This document shows positions 1 to 9,000 of a stretch of DNA of 10,153 nucleotides, piece after piece (the stretch's first letter is position 1; each line of letters starts with the position of its first letter). A program made the translations under genes and the position numbers. Below the pieces are notes generated by a model, which was not told where the DNA came from, ran no database searches, and worked only from the letters and a program-made list of their open reading frames with translations. Source of the stretch: Phoronis ovalis (lineage: Eukaryota; Phoronida; Phoronidae). The stretch is taken from positions 1 to 10,153 of the forward strand of contig JAOXYB010067145.1 in the NCBI GenBank assembly GCA_028565635.1, written 5' to 3'.

Positions 1-342
1 TGTCTTAAAAAGTAAACACTTGTTGCAGTCACTTAATTCTGGTTTAACTGTGTTGAAGCAGTGTGCGACCAAGTAGTGTATGGTGATTAATTTGACAATA
101 TGTTCCATAATTCATGTAGATGGCGAGTGTATAGCGAAACTAACGGAAAACCCATTCAAGTTGAAGTGATATATGGAGATATGGCACTTTGCACTATCTC
201 AGGAAGCAATATATTTTACGTACAGATCATGAGATGCTATATGTAATAAAACACATTTATGAAAAATTAATTATTAATTACAAAGTACATAAGCAAGAAA
301 AATTAAGTGGCTATCATATTAACGAGGTCCTTCTTGGGATTA

Positions 343-587
343 TCTGGTTATGCATTTCAACTTCCTTTGAAGCGAGTGGTTATGCATTCCACAGAAAATC
401 GCTGATTTCTCAAAGGAGACATATTATTTGATAAGTGCAAGAATGCGTTTTGAAGGACTGCGTTGTTAGCTATGTTTCTTCTCCAAAATAGTTCCCAGTT
501 TATCCATATATTTGGAGATACGAACAGTTTTTTGTATCGAAGCGAGAACAAAATGGCCGCCCCAAAAGTTCTGGTTATGCATTTCAC
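343..587 (+). repeat. Three copies of a TCTGGTTATGCATTTCA motif
   Basis: TCTGGTTATGCATTTCA occurs exactly at 343-359 and again at 570-586, and a diverged copy (GTGGTTATGCATTCCAC) lies at 376-392. GAAGCGAG also occurs near the second and third copies (about 369 and 539). This looks like an old partial duplication. A 24-codon frame with a good Kozak context (ATG at 553, stop at 625-627) covers the 570 copy, but I have no evidence that it is translated. Confidence 0.5.
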
Positions 588-876
588 TGGTCACGTGTTA
601 CCTACCAGTGTTTCCTACATTGAATAAGAAGAAGAAGGAAAGAAGGAGATTTTTCCATTATCCGAGGGCATCGAGTGCGGTCTGAATAAAAACAAGAGAA
701 CCTGATTGCTTTAAAGACTCCAATGAGGTGTCAAATAAGGAATAAGGAATCATATTCCGTTTTAACGATTTAGGAATAGTACAAATTATGTACAAAATTA
801 AACTTTATTTGAAACAATGTTTATTCAAATAATTCACAAAAAAGTAAAAAGCACGTGAAAATCCAAAATTGTTCAA

Positions 877-896
877 GGGAAGTCCATCGGACTCCC
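877..896. repeat. Short hairpin-forming inverted repeat
   Basis: GGGAAGTCCATCGGACTCCC can pair GGGA(A)GTCC with GGACTCCC around an ATC loop. It sits in a locally GC-richer patch (about 875-965) that may be a repeat fragment, but I recognise no family. Confidence 0.35.
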
Positions 897-1130
897 CTGC
901 CCGAAGGAGGTGACCACTCTCTCGCATCCACTCCCAGGCTCAATCAAAACCGAGCGTCACGTGCAAAGCATGCGTGGCAAAGCATTCATCACTCTTATCC
1001 TAAAACGTATTCTAAAAAATGCATGGTTAACATCTCTATTGAACGTATACTAATGAAAAAGAAATGTGCGTCCCCTTTCCAGTAACCCCAGATCCGCCAC
1101 TATGTTTGAGACATGCTTGGTTTTACCTAA

Positions 1131-1290
1131 GATAGGGTGGTTTTCGCGAGCAGTGAACATTGGGGTCTGTTAAGTCCGAGCAGCGAGCATTCACTTTTTG
1201 GCGACCTTTTTTTGGTTGTATATTTTTCTTGCTAAGTGCCAGCAGCGGGCATAGCCAATTTTTAACTGCGAGCTTTGCACCCCCTACCGC
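1131..1290 (+). repeat. GCGAGCAGCGAGCATT repeat element, copy 1
   Basis: Four diverged monomers of (T)GCGAGCAGCGAGCATT occur at about 1146, 1175, 1238 and 1267. They are separated by TTAAGT or T-rich spacers that include GGCGACC and TTTTTTGGTTGT. The element starts near GATAGGGTGG and ends near CCCCCTACCGCC, so its ends are weakly inverted G-run and C-run sequences. The same monomers, spacers and edges recur at 3964-4273 in the same orientation, which shows a dispersed repeat family. The open frame on the minus strand across it is not considered coding. Confidence 0.75.
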
Positions 1291-1626
1291 CTTCAAGATA
1301 GCTTTACAGTTACATAGTTGATACCAAGTGTGAGTACTCATACACTAGAACAATGAGGATCGAGATATTACCGTCAAATTGAGATCTCCTCTATACAACT
1401 TTAAATTGGTATTTCTTAAAAATCCTAAAAGTCCTTCAATATTTTAACCTAGGTATATGTTTCAGGGCTCGACATGTTCGTTATGTAAAAACGCAGAAAC
1501 TGACGTAATCGACTTTTTGAAAAACATCCCGTAAAGCCCAGAAATGACGTACGCAAAGTGAGCTCTAGATTCAAAGTAAAGTCAGCTCCAGATTCAGATT
1601 CAGATTCGAAAATAAAAAATAAAATG
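1291..1626. other. Non-coding spacer between two repeats
   Basis: This lies between the first GCGAGC element and the left arm of the fold-back element. I see only the AGATTC microsatellite near its end and no coding or RNA signal. Confidence 0.5.
1590..1608 (+). repeat. (AGATTC)3 microsatellite
   Basis: Three units of AGATTC sit just outside the left arm of the fold-back element. They may mark its edge or be an independent simple repeat. Confidence 0.6.
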
Positions 1627-2727
1627 CTCTAAATTGCAAATATTTGATGAAAACAATGACTTTTCACGATTTTTTTGTTTCCACTAATTTTTCTGAATAT
1701 TTTCCTAGATTTTTAGTAACAAAATGCAGATACAAGAAACATTAGTTATAAAGGAATCTTAATATACTCCTGAAAAATAAAAAAGTTTTAAAATTATGTT
1801 GCCAAGCAACAAGGCTTCCAGCAATGCTAGTCGAAATGTGCGGCCGCAACGTTTGGACTTAGTTAGGATGCACAGCAGGTGCAACCTATTGACATTGTAT
1901 CTTTTTTCTTTATTTTCCTTTTTTCTTTTTTTTTTCTTCCAATTTTCAAACGCTTTGAGTTACAGCTACCAAACTTGAGGTGTGGACTTAGTAGGGAGGG
2001 GGACATACAAAAATTAGGTTAGGGGTCAATTTGAGGTCAGTAGGTCAAATTTCAAAAATGTCTTAAAACTTTCAAAAATGATGGTATTTGGTCACCTAAA
2101 GGTAAATATAATGATTTTTGAGGTCCTTTATGGGACAAAAGGCCAGATTTTTTATTTTTGGCATGTTTTTGGCTAATTGTAATAAGAAAGAGTGTCTACA
2201 TCAAGACAGAGTGGTGCTACAGTCATGTAATTTGACATATGACATCCATGGGGTAAGTTAGCTGACCTTAAAGGTCAAAAGGCCATTCACGGGTCACAAG
2301 GTCAAAATCTTAAAATTGCATTTAACTTCCGAAAATGATGGTTTTATGTCATTTACATATAATTTAGGTTTTTTTTTAATATTTTCACTTTATGTGAGTA
2401 TTCTAGGAGTATATTAAGATTCCTTTATAACTAATGTATCATGTTTCTGCTTTTTGATACTAAAAATCTGTGAAAACATTTTTAAAAATCGGTTGAAATA
2501 TTTTTAAATTTCCGAAAAAGACGGGTTTCCATAAAAGTGGGAGTCAGCAAAGAAATAGTTTTTAATGGAATTTGTGAAGATCACCGATTTTACAAAAGAA
2601 ATGACATTTTGAACATTTTGATCCAAACACATTTTTTAAAAACCACCGATAATCGTGGGGAAAAATTAGTGGAAACAAAAAAGTCGTGAAAAGCCACTGT
2701 TTTTATCAAATATTTGAAATTTAGAGA
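1627..2727. mobile_element. Fold-back element with long inverted arms
   Basis: Bases 1627-1771 are the reverse complement of pieces of 2405-2727. Matching blocks include GGAGTATATTAAGATTCC, TTTATAACTAATGT, ACTAAAAATCT, AAAATTAGTGGAAAC and ATCAAATATTTG. The right arm carries about 160-180 extra bases (roughly 2475-2655), which the left arm lost or the right arm gained. The central region (1772-2404) is non-coding and has a long T-rich tract at about 1899-1940. It also holds two diverged direct copies of a block of about 70 bases (about 2042-2115 and 2300-2365, both with AATGATGGT). This looks like a non-autonomous DNA transposon or fold-back element. I could not define its outer limits or a target-site duplication. 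Confidence 0.7.
2042..2365 (+). repeat. Two diverged AGGTCA-rich direct repeats
   Basis: Two blocks, about 2042-2115 and 2300-2365, share the order AGGTCAAA, TCTTAAAA, TT(C)AAAAATGATGGT or TTCCGAAAATGATGGT, GTCA, and AAATATAATG or CATATAAT. They lie inside the loop of the fold-back element. Several AGGTCA or GGGTCA half-sites occur, including a perfect pair separated by GT at 2034-2047. They belong to the repeat and need not be regulatory. Confidence 0.6.
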
Positions 2728-2782
2728 AATTTAGAAAAATGCCTAAAATGGGTATTAATAATAACAGTCCGTTATCACCTAC

Positions 2783-3019
2783 CTATCTTGCCTCTGACCT
2801 CCACTTCACATAGTGTAAGGATATCATCAGAACTTCCTTCTGTACTGCGTATGCTCACAATCAAGTATTGACCGTACACAATATTATCACATCTGATATG
2901 TTCAGACATGCCCTGTGGAATGATTCCTGCTCTAAACTTACATAGCTGATAGCTACTGTCTGGATAGTTTGGTGAAGACACATTACTCACACGAACGTCT
3001 ACATCATGCAGTCGTTCAC
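2783..3019 (-). CDS. FTP (fucolectin-type) domain exon, C-terminal half
   Basis: This exon (237 bp, 79 codons if spliced at 2783) completes the FTP domain. It begins ERLHDVDVRV after TTACAG, holds the two central cysteines (QLCKF, IRCDN) and ends with the family's LTLCEVEV strand. The Arg of ERL is the likely third fucose-contact residue, equivalent to Arg86 in eel agglutinin. CEVEV supplies the conserved Cys and the acidic calcium ligand. One sequon (NVS) is present. The 3' border is uncertain. AAGATAG before GTAGGTG is a phase-1 donor matching every other border in the gene. Without splicing, the frame adds only GR and stops at TGA (2777-2775), which would make a sensible protein end just after the domain. 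No AATAAA lies close downstream on this strand; the nearest I noticed is near 2156, inside a repeat. Confidence 0.87.
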
Positions 3020-6000
3020 CTGTAACACAGAGCAAGTAGTAGCTTCAAGCGTTAATTTTTCTTTATATTAACAGGAACAGTCGAAAATAATATATTCCAT
3101 CAGTTTGTTTGTTAATTAAGCTAATATTTAAGTTCTGTCAGGTTTAATATGAAAAACAAATAAAACATCATACCATGTTCATCTCTGTTTGTTATGGTCA
3201 CTTCATACACTGCATATGCAGCTTGTAGATCCACTCTCCACCAGGGATTAGATTCTGGATCCGTGTGAGTACACGAACCTCCACTCCAGTTAGCATCGAT
3301 ATTACCATCTACTGCTCTGGATGCTAATCTGGATATGCTGGTACTTGACTGAATTGCTGGTTTATTAAGAGCGATATTATCTGCAATGGCTGCAATGACG
3401 TAGCAAAATGGGTTTTTTAGCCAGTATCGATCGTACAGTATTAGTAAAATATGGATGGTTAAAGTTCCCTAGAGCAAATGCATAATTTATACTTTTCAAG
3501 ATAGTAAATAAATAAGTTTCAATATTAGAAATATTGTGTTTGTGATATCTATTTAAGTTCTATCACAAAATATAGAAAACTCCAATTTCACACTTACTAT
3601 GCTAACAATAGGTATCCCAAAGTTTTGTAACTGTGCAATTAAATGCTATAATGTCCTGCATGGCCTTTTCTGTTTATATATGTTACTGAAACAGCAACAC
3701 GAGTCTGAACAAGAGGTTTTAAAAAAAGGAAATTGGTCTTGTTCGCACCTGTGATAATCTAAATGAATTTTTATGGAATAGAATTATCCTATCTGTTTCT
3801 GAAAATCACAAGAAGGTATTGTTTAAAGTAAAAATCACAATATCTTACTGGTTGTCACCGGATGTGATAGCGAGAGGATAGAATTCACCAAGATCAATCT
3901 CAGATAATGACCGGTGTACACCGTAATGGGATTTTTTAAAATCTCCTCAGAGCACATAAATTATGGGGGCTATAGGGGGGGTATCGCAAGCAGCGACCAT
4001 TTGGCCTGTTAAATGCGAGCAGCGAACATTGCCTTGGTCTCTGAAGTGCGAGCAGCGAGCATTGCCTTTTGACGACAATTTTTTTGCATGTTTTTTTAAT
4101 ATAGCTAACTAATTTGTTTTGTCGACGTTTTTTTTTTTTGATTGTCGATTATTTTGCGACCTTTCTTTTTTGGCAACCATTTTTTTTTTGGTTGTCAATT
4201 TTTCTGCGAGCAGCGAGCATTGCCGATTTTTAAGTGCGAGCATTGTACTAGGGGGGTACCCCTACCCCCCCTCAATTATGGATGTACGACAATTTTGAAT
4301 AATTTTAGCTAGTTTATCACGCTTTATACGATAATAACTGAAACTGTCATTTCATTATTGGTCCGGTGTGCACAACGTTCTTTTATTGGATATGCTTATT
4401 TTAAATAAGGTTTATCCAAACAGGTTTATGGATGGGGGACACTATAAATGAATGGGATTTAGTAATAACCTCGCCATATACTGGCTTTAGGAAATTGCTT
4501 AACTTTAGTCATACATCTTCATTATTTCTCATACAGTTGGTTAGACTTTTTCGAAAAGTAATTTAAAAGTATTGAAATAATTTACTTTCAATAGGTTTTT
4601 TTATTACTTAATCTTCCTCAAATGGTGATAGATATTTATTTTACATGATACTCAAATTCAGGCAAAAGATGCCTACGTCCACAGGTCTTATTGTTTCAAT
4701 GAGTGTTAGGAGATTCAACTTGTATTATTTAATAGAATAGATGTAGTCATGATTCAAACGACAACGAGCCTAACTTATTATCGTGTTTTTTCTTTGGCAA
4801 TCTAAATAAAAGATGCGAAATGTATATTTCAAAAAATGAATAGTTTACTTTTTACTTTGTCACCACGATTGCATCAAACCAAAATAAAAAGAACGTAGAT
4901 AACGTTTGTGCTTTACTGTTCAGGAGTATTGATTAGAACTCCTACGCATGGAAATTAGGCCAAAAGAAATAAAAGACAGCTTGTGAGTCATACCATAATA
5001 TTAGTTAATAATTGATAAATTCATTGAAATAAAATGAAGCTCTACTTTTCCCACTTGTTATTTGCCAACTTTTGGTAATAACTCCATTAATCGTTTACTC
5101 TAAAAATTGAATGAATGAACTAAACAATAGAGTATGTGCATGCACATCGGGCCCTTTGATGCCAGAGTTCTTCAGCTGCATACTGTTCCTTGTTTTTAAA
5201 ACCTGATTTTATAAATGCATTAAATGGTGAAATAAAATTATAAAAAGTGTGCATAAACAGTTGCTTATATATTGAAATATTAATGTAAGTAACAAAAAGG
5301 AGGCATTTCTTGGACCAACGAAGAAAATATTTTGTTTTTGTTTAGCTCATCATGCGAAGGAAGCGGATAAAGTTGCGTTTAGTGTAATAAATCGGAGAAT
5401 TACGCACGTCATTGCTCATTCCCAATATGTGGCATGCTGGGAAGGCTCGAGTTCATGACTGGCGATCTCACCAAGTGTATACAAATAGTCTGTTATCAAT
5501 CTATTGTTATACCGTCAGCTGTTGATAAACGTGTGATAGTGTCATAATTTTATTATTCAGTTTTGCATCAGTTGACTTTATATTATATTATTTTTGCAAT
5601 AAATTACTGGCAAATAACTTTTTTCGAATGGGTGAGCCGGCTAACAAGTGCACAGCGCAATAAGGAAAAGGAAATAAATTGCTAATACCTTATTCCAGTG
5701 CGGGTCTCGAACCCGTGAGGAACATTCAATATTTTTTAAATTTAGACATATGCCGCAAGATTGCCAAAATTTTACTTGAGGTAGCAACCACGATTTTTTG
5801 CAATAGGGAAGTGGTAATCCAACGCATAAAGATGTTTGAGAAGGAATTCATATTTGGATAAAAGATACCTTATTGCGAATATAAATTTTTAATCTTGTAT
5901 GTTACGATTACCAATTTACTTTTAATTTAATATATTGCTATAAAGTCATTCGTACTGATAAACGTTTCGTTTATCATTATAATGCTGACCTTCTTGACAA

Positions 6001-9000
6001 ATTGGAATTCCACAATATTCCCATCTCTTATCAGTTGAAGTTGTGTAGCACCAGGGTCCACCAGAATCGTCGTCAGGGTTTCTGCAATAATTGTTTGCGC
6101 CAGAGACACCTCCATCATTAGGGAATGAAGAATCCTTAACCAAGTCATGGGTAACATGTGGACTGTTGGAGTCCCATCGTTGACAAGTGAAGCCGCGTGC
6201 AGTAGTAGACCGCGTCCCAATGTATTCATTGCCATGCGGAGTTATTTTGCATGTTCTCGTCAATGCTTGTAGTAAATAAAGACGCAAAATGTTAAACTCT
6301 AAAAATGGTACATCAAAAATATAGATTCAAACTTGCATATTCGTATATTTGGTATATAGTTAAAAAAATTACAACATTTTCACAAACAGCTAAGGCAATA
6401 TCAGAAACATAATGCAATGTTTCGAAACAACAGTATCTTGGTCTAAGAATCTGTCTTTTCACTGATATTCAATTTGCAAGTATGACTGAACATACTATGT
6501 ATGCATATTAATGAAACGGTAGCTGTAAAATATTCTGTAAGTTAAGGTTAAGCCAGAGACTGGTTACTGTTTTAAATAAAAATTCGGGAAAAATCCTTAT
6601 TACATTGTTTAACATAATATAGTAACGTTGTTTCAGGACACCGCAAACCCATTTGTCGTCCTTGGGGGAGTATAAATAGCCCCGGTGACGAGTTGGTGTT
6701 CGATTCAAGGGGACGTGTCGTTAGTCTCACGTTGAAATAGTAAGTACATTCTTTATTTAGGTGTCTATGTAACAAACTTTTGCGTTTGTTTCTAATAAGC
6801 GAGTATGCTATTGCTGAATTAAAAGTAATATATTATATTGGATCATTCGTGTCTCTTACCCAATCAGATCATTTCGCTAAATCGCGCCACGTGTCATCCC
6901 GTGAGAATCCTATAATGGATCACGAAAAGTTATAATGGACTGTCTTGAAAGTTATAATGGACTGGTTTGAAAGTTATAATGGACTGGCTGGAAAGTTATA
7001 ATGGGCTTGGGTGTAATAAGTTTTTCGTCTAAACTTAATCATAAAAACATGATAAACTTAGAATTAACATACGGTAAATTTTGAGAAACCCATCTCCGAA
7101 TCCGTGGGTACTTTACTGAATTGGTTGTTTTGTTAGGAGCGATATTATCAGCAATGAGGTAGTAAAATGTTTTGTTTAGTCAGTATATAGTGTAATTTAC
7201 ACAATTTATGCTTTTCAGAATAGTAAATAAATAAGTTTTAAACTTAGATATATTGTGTTTGGGATAACAGTAAAAATCCCAGTTTGGTTAATAGAAATTG
7301 GCTTATTCCGAGAGAATGCTATTCTAACAACAGTAATATAGGTATCCGAAAGTTCGGCTGATAAAAGCTTGAACCACAGCGGAAATGTTTGTGAAAATTC
7401 AATCTACATCATTATCAAATCATCACAATACGTTCACGTTCTAAAATTCTAACTCTGTAGCGCCTTTGCTGCATAATTAGTGTCCTTATTATAAAATGAG
7501 ACGTCACAAACGAAATATCACTATACCACAGGGTCGCATTTCGTTGCAAGCGATAGTAATAACTTGGCACAAACATTAGGACTACATTACAGCTATGAAA
7601 TAAACAAAGATCTTATGCAGGTATAATAGCATGTGAAGTATCACACCGGGAAAGCTTTCAAGTAGAATTAAGATGGCAAAAAGAAACGAGTTTCTAAACT
7701 GGTCACCGGAGTATATGATGTTCTTTTAATGCTCATTAAAATTTCAATATCTTTTTCAGAGTAGAGCATAACATAAATGATTTGGAAACTATTAAGTAAA
7801 GGCTATAACATTTACTAACATTTTTATTTAAGTTTTTAAAGACGAACAAATGGCAAACACAACCGAACATCATGATAACAAAAATTGGCTCGGTTGACAC
7901 TCGCATTTAAAACACTTTTACGTGATTCAATATTATGTGAAATCAAAATAACATCCATGCTGCTAAACTACTTGATTTCAAAAATTAGTTATTCAAAATA
8001 TAATTAAACCGCCGATTATGTATAAACTATGGCCGCTATCTACGACAAGTATGTTCAAAATCTGAACCAGTATAAGAACACTTACTGACTCCTGTGTTCA
8101 TGATCCATATAACGTCACTTGCGCCGCAATTCTGCGCAGTGTTCCCCGGGCACATTTGATCGCACCTGGCCACTGTTGTTCTTCTTAATGGATTATAAGC
8201 ACTGCGGCAGAAGCACATCGAGTCCGATGATATCATTGTCACTCCAGCGTATAAATATCCTTCATAGGCACAAGCGTTTTGGCAGTTTTCTTGTGTAATT
8301 GGAGCACTGTTTAAAGGTGATGTTATTTCTAACTGAAGATTTAGTGAATAATCTGTGTAGTTTTCAAAACATCCAGGTATAGCTAAAATTGATTAAATAA
8401 CATATTTTGCTAATCAGTATTCATATTATTTCTTTGTTATAGATTCAGCAATTTGCAAATACAAAACTACATGTGAGCAGATGACGATTTAGTGTATATC
8501 TACCAGGCCTACCTAACCAGTTTGGACTCGAATCATCAATCCGCATTTGCGCACCTGTTTCCTACTATTCGAACCATTCCTCCGAGTTTCGTACTGAAAT
8601 TTCTGCTACTCGAACCGTCATTCTCACGGACTCGCGCAAGTTGCCAGGAACTTGACCAGATTTCCGGAAACTCGAACAGCAGGTCGATTTCACGGTGATT
8701 AGGTATGCCTGACTATTATTCTGGTAAAAATTTGTGTCAACTTTTAGAGAAGTTTTGGCGTATAATTTTTATTATATATTTTATACAGCAGTATACATAA
8801 CTAAAATTGACAAAGGCCAAGAAACAAGACAATAAATTGATAAGAGTAAACCTGCTGCAAATTAAATTTCCTGTCCCTTTGGGGTGTTTTATAGATATAT
8901 TGACGATTTACGACACTGTAAACAGCCTTTTCTTAACTAAGAGTATAATGCAAAAAACTTTTTAAACATGTATTATTTCGAAAAACAGTTATATATATCT

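Larger units (their letters stand above)
1..1130. other. Non-coding stretch, no gene recognised
   Basis: Open frames on both strands are under 81 residues and have no recognisable domain. I found no phase-1 exon that would continue the gene. Apart from the motif repeats at 343-587 and the hairpin at 877-896 there is only AT-rich sequence, including a purine-rich run near 627-650. It may be downstream intron or intergenic DNA. Confidence 0.5.
3392..5989 (-). other. Intron 3 (kringle to FTP), repeat-bearing
   Basis: About 2.6 kb. Its 3' end (3390-3624) is the stretch duplicated at 7107-7354. It also holds the GCGAGC element, the palindrome at 5134 and the tRNA-like fragment. I see no exon in 3625-3960, 4275-5130, 5150-5680 or 5770-5985; these are AT-rich without recognisable structure. 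Confidence 0.75.
6266..8085 (-). other. Intron 2 (WSC to kringle)
   Basis: About 1.8 kb, phase 1. It contains the FTP exon relic, the 22-bp minisatellite and the TATA-like site. The rest (6300-6630 and 7360-8080) shows no exon, RNA gene or clear repeat to me. Confidence 0.8.

Noticed and set aside
357-587. 76-codon minus-strand frame considered as a downstream exon of the lectin gene
   Set aside because: No domain features and no phase-1 acceptor that would join it sensibly.
855-1085. 76-codon open frame on the plus strand
   Set aside because: No recognisable domain; it overlaps a hairpin-bearing GC-richer patch and looks random.
1123-1341. 72-codon open frame on the minus strand
   Set aside because: It runs through the GCGAGC repeat element and has no domain or splice context.
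5430-5450. GGCATGCTGGGAA, like part of a ZNF143/Staf site
   Set aside because: Only half of the known motif is present, with no nearby promoter or small RNA gene.
5685-5770. Intact tRNA gene
   Set aside because: Only the B box and T-arm look right; the A box and acceptor stem do not.
5927-6235. 102-codon minus-strand frame overlapping the kringle
   Set aside because: It is the wrong frame of the kringle exon; the kringle frame has all six cysteines and proper splice borders.
6508-6775. Two overlapping minus-strand frames of 66-67 codons
   Set aside because: They lie in intron 2, have no cysteine pattern of WSC, kringle or FTP, and no matching splice sites.
8492-8698. 68-codon plus-strand frame
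   Set aside because: It spans almost exactly the MITE-like element and is explained by its CpG-rich interior.
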